Below are positions 33,882-43,509 of a DNA stretch of 64,000 bases, piece by piece. The notes under the pieces were generated by a model, which saw only the letters and a program-made list of their open reading frames with translations, was not told where the DNA came from and did not search any database. The first letter of the stretch is position 1, and each line of letters begins with the position of its first letter. Position numbers and translations under genes: made by a program. Source of the DNA: Acidicapsa ligni (GTDB taxonomy: Bacteria > Acidobacteriota > Terriglobia > Terriglobales > Acidobacteriaceae); contig NZ_JAGSYG010000001.1 of assembly GCF_025685655.1 (NCBI RefSeq), positions 806,001-870,000 on the forward strand. The letters run 5' to 3'.

Positions 33882-36800
33882 CTAAGCCCATGCAGTCGTA
33901 TTACTCGCACTCTTCTGCCAAACGAAATTGTAGATTTCATTTGAGGCGCTCTCGATTTCCTCGTCCGTGAAGGGAGGGCGTGGCAGTGAACGGTAGAGGT
34001 CGTTCAGGATCAAGACTTTGACTTCAGCCTGCGTGGTCGTCTTCTGGGTCCAATCCTGTATCGGCTTGAGCAACTCTTCCAGGGAGACCAACAGCGTCTT
34101 GCTCGCCTGCTTCAAGCGTTCACGGTCAGCTTTGCCAATTTTGTCTTTGAACAGGAGATCGAAAAGCGCCAATTCATCGTCACTTAAGCCCTCCTCCGCA
34201 GCCCTCCGCTGCTCCGCGTCCAGGCTTGCTGCCAGAGCAATCAGCTCCGCGAAAGTCGCCTCCACGGTCACGCGATCCTTCTCACGGTTATAGTCCGCGA
34301 TAATCTCCTGATACTTCTTGTAGTAATCCATGCGAAGCGGATTGGCGGCCAGCATCTGCCTTAATTTCGCCTCGACGATATCCCGGATATCTTGAATGGC
34401 GGCGTGCTTCCTTGGCACGTTCTGCGCGAATTCATCTTTGAGCTTCGCAAAATCAATTTGGCTCAAGTCGATCGTGAGCCCATCCGCATGATCGTCTCCG
34501 AGATCAGCTGCTCGGATCGCTTCATTAACGATCCGATGAAGTTCCTTGAGGAGTTCGGTTACGTCAGCGGTATCGCGTTTATCCTGCAGCTTTTTATAGA
34601 TAGCTTCAATATTGTCGTGACGCACGGCATATTTGAGGGCGCTTGGCTCCATGAGGAGCGCCTTGAATCGCGAGAAAACCTCGCGCGCCATAATTTCGAA
34701 CCGGCGTTTTGTCTCGTCCGACGTGTAGACCGCATCAACTGCATCACGGAGCGCCTGGATGCGGGTAAAGCCTGTTGCAGAGTTCAGGCGGGTCGAGTCA
34801 AAGCCAAGTCCCAAAAGATGATTTTCTGTTGCTTCTATTGACTCAATTAAAGCTGCAACGAGCTCTTCGATGGGAGCCACGATCGAACCGTCATTATTGC
34901 CGTCTTCTCCGTCGCCAACGGCATACTTGGCAAGCGCCTGCCGAAGGCTTTTAAGCATCCCGTTGTAATCCACAATGACTCCGCAGTCTTTGCCTGGATA
35001 AACCCGGTTAGCGCGGGCAATGGCCTGCATCAGATTATGCGCTCGCATGGGTTTGTCGATATAGAGGGTCGCGAGGCATTCCACATCAAAGCCCGTCAGC
35101 CACATTGCGCACACGATCGCAATTCGGAAGGGATGGCCGGGGTCCTTGAAGGCATCTTCGACAAGAACCCTCTTGCCATCTGGGGTTTGGAATCCCGTCT
35201 TCATCACCACGCGGTGGGGGATGATATCGAAGTCCCATTTGTTAAAGTCACGAACCTCGTTCTGTGCCTCACTTATGATGATCTCAATCAGGGTGCTCGC
35301 CATCCATGCGGCTTTACCCCGAAGATGCTCTACTTCGTTCTTCAGGTTCTCGCGCGTATCCACGTCGATAGTCGCGCATAGCTCCGTCTCTTTCGAGACA
35401 ACTAGCGCCTGCACTTCCGCGACCTTAGCGTTCCAACGGGGCTCCATGCGCTTGAACATTCGCGCGCAGGTGATCTTGTCGATGCAAACAAACATCGATT
35501 TTCCGGTTTGCCAGCGAGTCGAGCAATGTTCGACAAAATCATCGGCTAACTTGTCGAGGCGATCATCAGCCGTAATGACCTCGTAATCTTTTCCAAGCAG
35601 TTTCTCAAGAAGCGCGGTTTGATCGGGATCGAGATCCGCCTTTTCGACCGCGTCCGCGATGCGATCGTTCAAGTCAAGGCGCGCAAGACCCAGCTTTTCG
35701 CCCCTGTTCTCGTAAACAAGCTTGACCGTCGAGTGATCTTCTTCGGAGCGCTTGAAATCATATTTCGATATATAACCGCCAAAGATTCGCCGGGTCAGCT
35801 CGTCATACTTGAAGAGAGGTGTACCGGTGAAACCAATGAAGGAGGCATTCGGCAAAGCGAGGCGCATGTTACGGGCGAATTTTCCGGCTTGTGTCCGATG
35901 AGCCTCGTCTGAAACGACGATGATGTCATCGCGCTCACTGTAAGGTTCCGTCACCGGCTGATTGAACTTGTGTATCAAGGTAAAAACAAAACGGTGGTTA
36001 CCGAGCAGGATCTCTTTCAATTCCTTGCCCGATGCGGCGCGTGGCGTTTTTTCGTCGCTCACTCCGCAACCGATGAATGTTCTCCAGATCTGATCGTCCA
36101 AATCATCCCGGTCAGTCATGACTACGAAAGTGAAGTTGCCAGGAACCACTCGCCGTACCTTCTCCGTGAAGAAGGCCATTGAATACGACTTCCCGCTTCC
36201 CTGTGTGTGCCAGAACACCCCGAGTCTGCCGAGATCCTCGTGTGCACGTTTGACGAGTGGCAGTTGTTCCCCTTCTTTTCGTTCAGGTGAAGGGAGCCGC
36301 AGGCGTTCGTCGTCTCGCGTCTCTGGTTCACGCAACATCAGGCGTTCCGGCATCGGTGCCAGATATTCGATTAACCGTTCTCCCATGGGGAAGCGCAGCT
36401 TTAACTTCTCTTGATGCATAACAGATTCGATCGCGTTGTTGACGCCAAGGACTTGATGATTGCGAGCTACAATCTTTCGTGCGCCCCCTGCCCGGCTGTC
36501 ATCGAACAGGATGAAGTTCTCGACAATATCAAGGAGACGCTCCTTCGAAAGCATCCCGTCTAGGAGTGCTTCGGCATCCAAACGTGCCTTGTCTTTCTCA
36601 TCGTTTCGCTTCCATTCGGCGAAGTGATCCCATTTACTCGTGATCGAGCCGTAGCGCGCTTGATCTCCGTTGCTCACGACGAGAAAGACGTTGTGGTGAA
36701 ACGCGTGAGCGATACTGTGTTCGGTTAGATAGTCAGTGAGATTGTCGTCGAACCCGGCACGGATGTTGCGATAGACAGCCTTCAATTCAATGAAGACCAG

Positions 36801-37289
36801 AGGCAGGCCGTTGACGAAACAAACGAGGTCCGCGCGGCGGTTATAGTGAGGTACACGAACGCCCTGAATTTTTAGTTCTCGCACGGCAAGAAAACGGTTG
36901 TTATTTATATTCTGAAAATCAATGACACGGGCGTGCGCGTGCCGTGTCTCGCCCTTCGCATCTCGCCATTCGACCGGCACCCCGTTGCGAATGCAGCTGT
37001 AGAAATCGCGATTGTGTTGAACCAATGACCGCGCCAAGTCCACACGGGTGAGCTTTTCGATCGCCTGCTCCCTTGCGGCTTCGGGGATTTCGGAATTCAA
37101 CCGTTGGAGCGCCACGCGCAAATCTCGAACAAGGACAACATCCTTTTCGGAAGTGCGCCCAAGTAAGCTCTCGGGGCCAAATGTCTCAGTGTTGTATGCA
37201 TAAATGCTGTCCCAGCCGAGCACCTTCTCAAGGTGAGTGGCAAAGGTTGTTTGCACCAGACGGTCTTCGCTGTTGATCCCCGTAATCAT
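33882..37289 (-). CDS. hsdR: Type I restriction endonuclease subunit R
   Basis: A 1135-residue motor/nuclease subunit. The N-terminal nuclease domain (about 20-260) has NRRADLVCFVNGLPLVFIELK, giving the D...ExK motif. The SF2 translocase has Walker A WHTQGSGKSYSM, FVVMTDRDDLDDQ, the DEAH box VSDEAHRTQ, FIGFTGTP and a late QAIARANRVYPGKDCGVIVDY (motif VI). A helical C-terminus mediates assembly. The length is usual for HsdR. It follows hsdS by 16 bp on the same strand. All motifs are present, so the enzyme should be active if the complex forms. Confidence 0.93.
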   Translation of the reverse strand: MITGINSEDRLVQTTFATHLEKVLGWDSIYAYNTETFGPESLLGRTSEKDVVLVRDLRVALQRLNSEIPEAAREQAIEKLTRVDLARSLVQHNRDFYSCIRNGVPVEWRDAKGETRHAHARVIDFQNINNNRFLAVRELKIQGVRVPHYNRRADLVCFVNGLPLVFIELKAVYRNIRAGFDDNLTDYLTEHSIAHAFHHNVFLVVSNGDQARYGSITSKWDHFAEWKRNDEKDKARLDAEALLDGMLSKERLLDIVENFILFDDSRAGGARKIVARNHQVLGVNNAIESVMHQEKLKLRFPMGERLIEYLAPMPERLMLREPETRDDERLRLPSPERKEGEQLPLVKRAHEDLGRLGVFWHTQGSGKSYSMAFFTEKVRRVVPGNFTFVVMTDRDDLDDQIWRTFIGCGVSDEKTPRAASGKELKEILLGNHRFVFTLIHKFNQPVTEPYSERDDIIVVSDEAHRTQAGKFARNMRLALPNASFIGFTGTPLFKYDELTRRIFGGYISKYDFKRSEEDHSTVKLVYENRGEKLGLARLDLNDRIADAVEKADLDPDQTALLEKLLGKDYEVITADDRLDKLADDFVEHCSTRWQTGKSMFVCIDKITCARMFKRMEPRWNAKVAEVQALVVSKETELCATIDVDTRENLKNEVEHLRGKAAWMASTLIEIIISEAQNEVRDFNKWDFDIIPHRVVMKTGFQTPDGKRVLVEDAFKDPGHPFRIAIVCAMWLTGFDVECLATLYIDKPMRAHNLMQAIARANRVYPGKDCGVIVDYNGMLKSLRQALAKYAVGDGEDGNNDGSIVAPIEELVAALIESIEATENHLLGLGFDSTRLNSATGFTRIQALRDAVDAVYTSDETKRRFEIMAREVFSRFKALLMEPSALKYAVRHDNIEAIYKKLQDKRDTADVTELLKELHRIVNEAIRAADLGDDHADGLTIDLSQIDFAKLKDEFAQNVPRKHAAIQDIRDIVEAKLRQMLAANPLRMDYYKKYQEIIADYNREKDRVTVEATFAELIALAASLDAEQRRAAEEGLSDDELALFDLLFKDKIGKADRERLKQASKTLLVSLEELLKPIQDWTQKTTTQAEVKVLILNDLYRSLPRPPFTDEEIESASNEIYNFVWQKSASNTTAWA

Positions 37290-37305
37290 CGAGCGTTACC
37301 CTTTA

Positions 37306-38541
37306 TCACGCAACAATTTCCCCGGTCATCAGCTTTGGAGTCAAGATATCTCGTGAGAATCTCAACCTTTGGTTAATGATCCTGAGGGCTCGGATCTGAT
37401 TGAACATAGGGCGGACAGAATCTGTGAACAACCTCAACAGGACATCCGTCGGTACAAATACAAAAAACTTGTCAAAACAAGTCTCTTGCACGCGCTGACG
37501 ACCGGATGCACCAATCATGCTCTTGATAGCATTTTCTCGAAAATCATAACTCCGAGCCATACAATAGACAAACTCCGGAGTCAGGCGTCTTGAGCGTAAA
37601 ACGATAAACTCAGTCGATCCCCGTCCGACCTCTCCCTCTTCTAAAAAGTCGACAAAGCCGGTTTTTCCATTTTCGAGACAGGGAGTTATTCTCGCGAAGA
37701 GTGTGTCTCCGTTTTGGAATTTGCTGCCTGAACGCCCCTCCCGCTTTGTTGTCTGTTGGATTACCATACTATTCACTGGCAGATCCGACATTTCCACGAA
37801 CGCATGTTCCTCTTTTTCGGGTAAAGACGTTCTCGGATTAACATACACTGCACTTGGCGCGGGCACACGCTCCCATCCATTGGGCACTCCATTGCGACGA
37901 TCAGTATGCTCATAACCCGGGAACCGAAGACGTACGAACCACTCTTGATAAATCTGCTTTGCCGTCTTTTCTAATAGCAACATGCGTCGCCGATTGTTAT
38001 CGATAAGCTCGTCATAGGGCGACAATACGTTAGCTATCCGCTCTTGAATGTCACGCGGTGGATTGACTATTTCAAGCTTACGTTGCGCTGTAACGCCAAT
38101 GTACGGCCTCGTCCCCTGCCCTCCTACTGCATGCAATCGAGCCTGAAAGCGTGGGTCCCGGAATGCGTACACGAGGAACCGATTTAGTAGCTTGGATTCA
38201 TCAGTGCGGTAATACGTTACCTGCGGGGTCAGCATGATGTATGGAGATGCTTCAGTAACGAGGGCTACACTTCCGAGAGTCCCTTTATGTGTTAAGAGCA
38301 CGTCGCCCGCCATAGAGAATCCGATCCTAAGCCTACTTGCCTGATCTTCTGAAATGCGAGAACAACCGTCGTAGTCGATCACACCAGTGCTAAGGTTGTT
38401 TGCCATCACAAATGCAATGCCATCTTCAACATAGTCGGCGACCTTCGGATGTCGTTCACCGTGATTACCATCCTGGATTCCAAGAATGGCCCCAACACTC
38501 TCGAGGGTACCAATTGAGGTTAATGGATATCTTTCCTTCAC
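37306..38541 (-). CDS. hsdS: Type I restriction-modification specificity subunit S
   Basis: A 411-residue protein with two target-recognition domains. The first covers about 1-150, ending at the conserved linker start PRDIQERIANVLSPYDELIDNNRRR. The second covers about 225-370, followed by a second conserved coiled coil (MFNQIRALRIINQRLRFSRD). It starts at GTG 38541, overlapping the hsdM stop as GTGA, which implies translational coupling. It sets the bipartite recognition sequence, which cannot be read from the protein. Confidence 0.9.
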   Translation of the reverse strand: MKERYPLTSIGTLESVGAILGIQDGNHGERHPKVADYVEDGIAFVMANNLSTGVIDYDGCSRISEDQASRLRIGFSMAGDVLLTHKGTLGSVALVTEASPYIMLTPQVTYYRTDESKLLNRFLVYAFRDPRFQARLHAVGGQGTRPYIGVTAQRKLEIVNPPRDIQERIANVLSPYDELIDNNRRRMLLLEKTAKQIYQEWFVRLRFPGYEHTDRRNGVPNGWERVPAPSAVYVNPRTSLPEKEEHAFVEMSDLPVNSMVIQQTTKREGRSGSKFQNGDTLFARITPCLENGKTGFVDFLEEGEVGRGSTEFIVLRSRRLTPEFVYCMARSYDFRENAIKSMIGASGRQRVQETCFDKFFVFVPTDVLLRLFTDSVRPMFNQIRALRIINQRLRFSRDILTPKLMTGEIVA

Positions 38542-40694
38542 GCCCCTAGCTCCTCAAAATTTCTTCGTATCGTCTCCGCCAGACTGATTGCCTCTTTGTC
38601 TAAGTCATCTAGCTCAATGTGGATGTCACGAAGGGTTTGTTCAAAATCGAAGTCATCATCCACTTCTGCTGGAGCCACATCAACATAACTGCCCGGTGTT
38701 AAGCTCCAATGAGCTGCTTCAATCGCCTTTAAATCCACAAGTTTCACAAGGCCTGGGACTGCGACCAGCTTCGCTGCGGGAAATCGATCTTGCAGCCACG
38801 CGACCTGGCGATAGAAGTAAACAGTCCGCTTAAGTTGTTCCACGGAGACTCTACGCTCCTCATCAAGTTGCTTTACAAGTCGTCCTGTCGCTCTGCGATC
38901 ATAAATAGCCGCGATTGCTTCTACAGATGCCAAAGGCGCTCCCAGATCAGCAACACGCGCGCTGTACTTGTAGAGCAGATCTATCTGCTTGATGAGCCCG
39001 CGAATGGCTTCGACGTTCGCCTCAAAAGCCTTTCTTGTCGTGTGCTGCTCCTCATTGTCGCTAGGGGATGCATCGTTGTATTTTTTGCAAAAGCTCGTCA
39101 GGTTCGAGACAAGGGCTTTTCTATCGTCTCGATAAGGTCCAGCTGCTTCGTTCAATTCGGCAATTGCGTATTCGAGAGACTGCCTCTGTCGGCTTTCAAT
39201 TTCCTTCTGCTTTGCGATCGTCGTCTCGAGCACAGCCGCGCGATCCTGGATATCTGCAAGCGTTACCTCAAATCGCCTTAGTACAGGCTCAATAGCTTTA
39301 CTCTCTTGAACAATTCGCGAAAGATAATGTTTCACCAAATCGAGAAAACGGCTTTGCTGTTCCCTGTAGAGCCAGACGATGGCGGAAAGGTTCTGCATCT
39401 GCTCGGGTGAAAAATCATTGATTTTGCGTGTGACGGTTCGGTACACGTTACGTGCATCGAGCATCAGTACCTTGTCTTTGCGTTCGGCAGGCTTTGCGCG
39501 GTCGAAGTGCCAGAGCTCGCAGGGAACGGAGCGTGTATAAAAGAAGTTCTGACGGATGGAAATCATCACATCCACATCACCTGTCTCAATAATCTTCTTC
39601 CGAACGTCTCGCTCTCCATGACCTGCGCTCGATGACTGTGAAGACATGACAAATCCGGCACGTCCTTTTTTGCTTAGATAGCTCCAGAAGTACGAAATCC
39701 AGAGATAGTTGCCGTTGCTCACTTTTTTATTCTTGTTCACGCCCGGCAATCCGAAAGGAAGGCGCGGATCACCTTTGATACGTTCTGCGTCGACCAGATC
39801 GACGTTGAATGGAGGATTTGCCATAACAAAATCGCACTTGCCGACCAAAGTGTGTTCGTCCTGATAGTAAGTAATCGCGTCGGCGATCTTGCCTTCGAGC
39901 CCGTGAACGGCGAGATTCATTTGGGCAATGCGGATAGTATCTGGATTCTTCTCCTGTCCATAGAACACTGCCTTTTTAGCGGTGTCGCCACCCTCGTGTT
40001 CGATGAAATGGCTCGATTGTACGAACATTCCGCCTGAGCCGCAGGCTGGATCGAAAACGGTCCCATGGTCCGGCTCAATGACATTGACGATCATTTGTAC
40101 GATCGAGGAAGGCGTAAAAAACTCGCCGTTGTCGTGAGCTTTCTGAATTGAGAATTTTGCGAGGAAGTATTCGTAGATGCGACCGAAGACATCACCATTG
40201 GCCTGCTTGATCCGCTCGCTATTGAACAGGCGCATCAGGTCTTCGAGAACCTTGGTCTCAAAGATCCCGTAGTCTTTCGGCAACACTCCAAGCAATGGCT
40301 CGAATTCTTTCTCAATAGCGGTCATTGCATCGGTGACGAGCTTTGACAGATCAACGCCGCTTACCGCAGCCTGTTCCATGATCCAATCGAAGCGTGCGCT
40401 TGCCGGTAGGTACAAAGAGCGCCGCGCGATGAAGTCGGCGGGAAGAACCTTGCGCTTTGGCATCTTGCCGCTCGTCTGGTCTGCCTCGATCTGTTGTTTA
40501 GCAGTTTCGAACCGATTTGCCGCGTGGCGGAGGAAAATCACGCCGAGAACAGGCATGAAATAGTCACTGGATGTCAGCTTTGAATTGGCGCGCAGATTAT
40601 CCGCCGCCTCCCAGAGATCCTTTTCAAGCTTCTCAATATCTTTGAATGCGTCCGTCGGCGCTACATGCGACGTGCTCTGCTTACTGTTTGCCAT
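38538..40694 (-). CDS. hsdM: Type I restriction-modification methyltransferase subunit M
   Basis: A 718-residue N6-adenine methyltransferase, longer than the usual 480-550 because of an extra C-terminal coiled-coil half. An N-terminal helical HsdM_N domain (about 15-160) precedes the catalytic domain: SAM motif FDPACGSGGMF (214-224) and catalytic NPPF (293-296). After residue 440 the protein is mostly long helices (IQDRAAVLETTIAKQKEIES), then a segment starting LDEERRVSVEQL. The ATG abuts the stop of the AbiEii gene (TAG then ATG). The DNA protection activity should be intact. Confidence 0.9.
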   Translation of the reverse strand: MANSKQSTSHVAPTDAFKDIEKLEKDLWEAADNLRANSKLTSSDYFMPVLGVIFLRHAANRFETAKQQIEADQTSGKMPKRKVLPADFIARRSLYLPASARFDWIMEQAAVSGVDLSKLVTDAMTAIEKEFEPLLGVLPKDYGIFETKVLEDLMRLFNSERIKQANGDVFGRIYEYFLAKFSIQKAHDNGEFFTPSSIVQMIVNVIEPDHGTVFDPACGSGGMFVQSSHFIEHEGGDTAKKAVFYGQEKNPDTIRIAQMNLAVHGLEGKIADAITYYQDEHTLVGKCDFVMANPPFNVDLVDAERIKGDPRLPFGLPGVNKNKKVSNGNYLWISYFWSYLSKKGRAGFVMSSQSSSAGHGERDVRKKIIETGDVDVMISIRQNFFYTRSVPCELWHFDRAKPAERKDKVLMLDARNVYRTVTRKINDFSPEQMQNLSAIVWLYREQQSRFLDLVKHYLSRIVQESKAIEPVLRRFEVTLADIQDRAAVLETTIAKQKEIESRQRQSLEYAIAELNEAAGPYRDDRKALVSNLTSFCKKYNDASPSDNEEQHTTRKAFEANVEAIRGLIKQIDLLYKYSARVADLGAPLASVEAIAAIYDRRATGRLVKQLDEERRVSVEQLKRTVYFYRQVAWLQDRFPAAKLVAVPGLVKLVDLKAIEAAHWSLTPGSYVDVAPAEVDDDFDFEQTLRDIHIELDDLDKEAISLAETIRRNFEELGA

Positions 40695-41720
40695 CTACAC
40701 TCCGTCTGATCTGTTCATTTCCTGTTCAAGCTGCTCCAGCGTCGCCATGATGTCATCGAAGCCGGGCGGCTCCCCAAAGATCATGACGCCCATGTTTCGG
40801 TAATCTCTCTCCAAAACTGTAAGGCGCTGTTCTGTCGGTAAGAGACGAAGACTGCCCGGATGTGCCAGATCGTATCGTGCCCAGCCGGAAGGATAGAAGG
40901 TCTCCTTATGCCTCACAACCTGTGCGAGAAGCGCCATGTCTGACAAGGCTTCAGCGCGTATCGGCGTTTGGGCCAGCATCGCGAGATCGTAGTAGTGCCG
41001 CGAGTAACGGTCAGGGAGAACCCTCTCTTCCGGGCGGTAGTATTCCGCATGAAGAATGGTCGCCTTTTCCCAGAAAGTCCGCTTTGCCAGCAGCGCCTCC
41101 ACTGCAACATCGCCATCAGCTACGACTTGCGGGAATTCCTCAGCTGCGAATGAACGGATCGTGAAGCGACCATGTGGCACGAATTCCGCATGGGTGCCGA
41201 GTTCGAGGATGACCTGCGGGGCGACGTAAGCAAGGCCTTTCGCGACGGCGGTAGGATAACGAAATCGGACCACGTTCCGATCATGCTCGCTGACATCGAG
41301 GCTCCAGGTGTCAGTTGTTCCGAGCAACTCTTCACAACGAGCCTTCAGCGCATCGAGGAATTCGCCGCCTATATATTGCTGGCAGACGGTCATCATCTCG
41401 GCGAGGATGGTGGCACGCTTTGTCTTTGAGAGCGTTTCCTGCCGAGGATCTCGCGAGCCAATAAAACCGAGAGCCGCGTAATCCACTGCCAGGTCGATAT
41501 CTTCCGAGAAGCGGTTTATTGCATGGAAGACCTTCGACAGAGATGTGCCACCCTTAAAGAGCAGACGGCCCGACAGGGCATCGATTGAAAAAAGCTGCTT
41601 CAGTATCCAGCAGACCCAGAAGTCCTTTTCGACAATAGCGTCCGAAATGGCCTTGCGGTCTGCCGTCTCGGCAAACAATTGCGCTCGCTCGTCGGCTTGC
41701 ATCTGTGCAATTGAATTCAA
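40695..41720 (-). CDS. AbiEii/AbiGii-type nucleotidyltransferase toxin
   Basis: A 341-residue protein of the AbiEii family, the toxin of type IV toxin-antitoxin systems. The nucleotidyltransferase motif is LLFKGGTSLSKVFHAINRFS followed by EDIDLAVDY (the GGTSLS and DxD elements). A conserved SRHYYDLAMLA block lies further on. It starts at TTG 41720, overlapping the antitoxin stop (TTGA); an ATG at 41702 is the alternative. Its stop touches the hsdM start, so toxin and restriction genes are in one transcript. Known homologues block growth by modifying tRNA or other nucleotides and protect against phage. Confidence 0.85.
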   Translation of the reverse strand: MNSIAQMQADERAQLFAETADRKAISDAIVEKDFWVCWILKQLFSIDALSGRLLFKGGTSLSKVFHAINRFSEDIDLAVDYAALGFIGSRDPRQETLSKTKRATILAEMMTVCQQYIGGEFLDALKARCEELLGTTDTWSLDVSEHDRNVVRFRYPTAVAKGLAYVAPQVILELGTHAEFVPHGRFTIRSFAAEEFPQVVADGDVAVEALLAKRTFWEKATILHAEYYRPEERVLPDRYSRHYYDLAMLAQTPIRAEALSDMALLAQVVRHKETFYPSGWARYDLAHPGSLRLLPTEQRLTVLERDYRNMGVMIFGEPPGFDDIMATLEQLEQEMNRSDGV

Positions 41721-42325
41721 GCCGCCTTCTCCGCGATCTGTTTGGCCACTTCATAAATCCAGTCCACGCCAAACCGCGTGTCCTTCACCAACTGCCGTTT
41801 TTCACTCGGCGTGAGCCCTGCTCGCAATGTGTCGATCTCTGTCACTCCTACTCCATCTTTTCCAAGATAACGGAGGGCCTGGACGACGAGCGCGATCTTG
41901 CCCTCGGGACCAGCCATTGCTTTTGGCCGTGCATGTTTGAAATGGATAACGCGCCTGCCGATAGGCACCTCATTATTCGGGCCATCGGTCAGGTAGATGA
42001 TCTTGGAGGGTACCTGTGTTGAAAGACCCAGTAGGTTCGCGGCCCAGGCACCATCCGGTACGATTTTCCACCGCTGCCGCCGCGCCACGGCGCGCGCCGC
42101 TTCATCAATGTCCGGACTTAGTTTTCCGCCGAGGGCAGGATTGATCTTCGGCATGTCATAAAGGCCGCGCCGGATACGTCGGATCGTTCCGTTGCGAGTA
42201 AGCCCTGATAGTGCCATGTCGATGGTGCCCCGGCTGGCAATGTCGAGGAAATCCTTCGCCGAGAAGGCTTTTCCCTCACCCAGCCGTTCAATCCTCGCAA
42301 CTATCTGATCTCGCATGGTTTGCAT
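41717..42325 (-). CDS. AbiEi-like antitoxin, DUF6088 family
   Basis: A 202-residue protein with an N-terminal winged helix (about 1-60: IVARIERLGEGKAFSAKDFL, SRGTIDMALSGLTRNG, RIRRGLYDMP) and a C-terminal domain typical of AbiEi/DUF6088 antitoxins (PNNEVPIGRRVIHFKHARP). These proteins repress their own promoter by binding inverted repeats; one lies at 42347-42375, 21 bp upstream of the start. It is the first gene of a six-gene minus-strand run (antitoxin, toxin, hsdM, hsdS, hsdR, helicase), so it may repress the whole defence operon. Confidence 0.82.
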   Translation of the reverse strand: MQTMRDQIVARIERLGEGKAFSAKDFLDIASRGTIDMALSGLTRNGTIRRIRRGLYDMPKINPALGGKLSPDIDEAARAVARRQRWKIVPDGAWAANLLGLSTQVPSKIIYLTDGPNNEVPIGRRVIHFKHARPKAMAGPEGKIALVVQALRYLGKDGVGVTEIDTLRAGLTPSEKRQLVKDTRFGVDWIYEVAKQIAEKAA

Positions 42326-42346
42326 CGTTATTACCCATCAGGCCAT

Positions 42347-42375
42347 TTAGAAAAAATGTACTACTTTTTCTAAAT
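42347..42375. promoter_or_regulatory. Inverted-repeat operator upstream of the AbiEi-like gene
   Basis: TTTAGAAAAA (42347-42356) and TTTTTCTAAA (42366-42375) are perfect 10-bp arms around a 9-bp centre. The position fits autorepression by the antitoxin. Confidence 0.6.
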
Positions 42376-42463
42376 CCGTGGCAAGCACCATTCGCTTTTA
42401 AAGAGCTTCGAGAACCTTCAGATGTATCGATACACAATGCATATTGATTCTTGTAGACCTGAT

Positions 42464-42489
42464 GATATATACCTTGGAAGGTATATATC
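42464..42489. promoter_or_regulatory. Perfect 12-bp-arm palindrome upstream of the XRE gene
   Basis: GATATATACCTT (42464-42475) and AAGGTATATATC (42478-42489) flank GG. It lies 33 bp upstream of the XRE start. A second, shorter palindrome TGTATCGATACA is at 42423-42434. Both could be operators for the XRE protein. Confidence 0.65.
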
Positions 42490-42522
42490 GCGAGACGCAC
42501 CAAGAAAGAAGGGGAATAGATT

Positions 42523-42843
42523 ATGTCCAGAAACGTCAACGACATCATCAAGTCTCTTCCGGCAACGCGTCGACGCAAGATCGAAAAACGCACAGCCATC
42601 CTCATCGCCGAACAAATGACCCTCAAAGAGTTACGTCGCGCTCGTGCGCTAACCCAGACCCGAATGGCGAAAAGTCTCGGCATTGCTCAAAAGCAGATTT
42701 CAGAGATCGAGAGGCGGACCGACATGTACATCTCCACCCTCCGGCGCTCAATTGAAGCTATGGGCGGAACCCTATCCCTTGTCGCAGAGTTTCCGGACCG
42801 AGAGTCCGTTGTGCTCTCAGGGATTTCGACTCTCGACGCTTAG
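42523..42843 (+). CDS. XRE-family antitoxin-like regulator (HigA type), no partner seen
   Basis: A 106-residue protein from ATG 42523, with AAGGGG upstream. An N-terminal helical extension (1-40) precedes an HTH (KELRRARALTQTRMAKSLGI, then AQKQISEIERR) and a short C-terminal beta segment. The layout matches HigA antitoxins that are usually preceded by a RelE/HigB toxin gene. No toxin frame is found on either side, so it is an orphan or a stand-alone repressor. The strong palindrome upstream suggests autorepression. Confidence 0.7.
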   Translation: MSRNVNDIIKSLPATRRRKIEKRTAILIAEQMTLKELRRARALTQTRMAKSLGIAQKQISEIERRTDMYISTLRRSIEAMGGTLSLVAEFPDRESVVLSGISTLDA

Positions 42844-43080
42844 CCATCGCCTCGGCTCGGGCGCTCAACATCACTGCCTCTCCTTCCTACTGCCCCCGAT
42901 CTCTGCGGGGCAAAGGCACTGTAGCCGTCGCCGCTTGCAGTCAATGACGCTTCTTGGCTCCCCCTGCCCTATCGGTTCCGGTCCCCCCAACAAGCTATGA
43001 CAGCCGCGCTCAATTGCGACGGCGTGACGTGCCCTTTCTCGCCCCCGCTGTGGGGGTCACTCAAACGAGAGAGGCACAAG

Positions 43081-43449
43081 ATGAAGAACACATCTAAACT
43101 CACCGACTCCAATCTTCGTCAATTCACCGGCTCTGAGAACTGCTATCGGCACCCGATCAACCGCCAGATGCTTTTCACCGACGGTGCAAAGTTCGTCGCC
43201 GACGAAGCCGGGGCTTACTGGCTGATCGATGCAATCGCCCTCGCGCAGCGCTTCGAAAAGAGCGTATCTGCCGAAGAGTTCCAGGTCTGGGATCTTAAAG
43301 TCAGAGAAGACCGGACGGCTTCCCTTATTTGCGGTGATGGCAACGACAACATCGTTTACACGCAACACATCGAATACACAGACTTCCCACTCGATACCAT
43401 CAGGCTTTTCTTCGAAAACAACGTGCTTTACCTGCCAAGTGAACGCTAG
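43081..43449 (+). CDS. DUF6876-family protein
   Basis: A 122-residue protein from ATG 43081, preceded by GAGAGAGG. The sequence matches the pattern I know as DUF6876: LRQFTGSENCYRHPINRQMLFTDG at the start, GAYWLIDAIALAQ in the middle, and TDFPLDTIRLFFENNVLYLPSE at the end. The family is frequent on plasmids and integrative elements, but its function is unknown. It stands alone between the XRE gene and the HNH gene. Confidence 0.65.
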   Translation: MKNTSKLTDSNLRQFTGSENCYRHPINRQMLFTDGAKFVADEAGAYWLIDAIALAQRFEKSVSAEEFQVWDLKVREDRTASLICGDGNDNIVYTQHIEYTDFPLDTIRLFFENNVLYLPSER

Positions 43450-43509
43450 CTGCTGCCATACCCGCGCCGGTAGACCCGGCGCGGGCTTCATATGGCTTCC
43501 ATTTATCTC

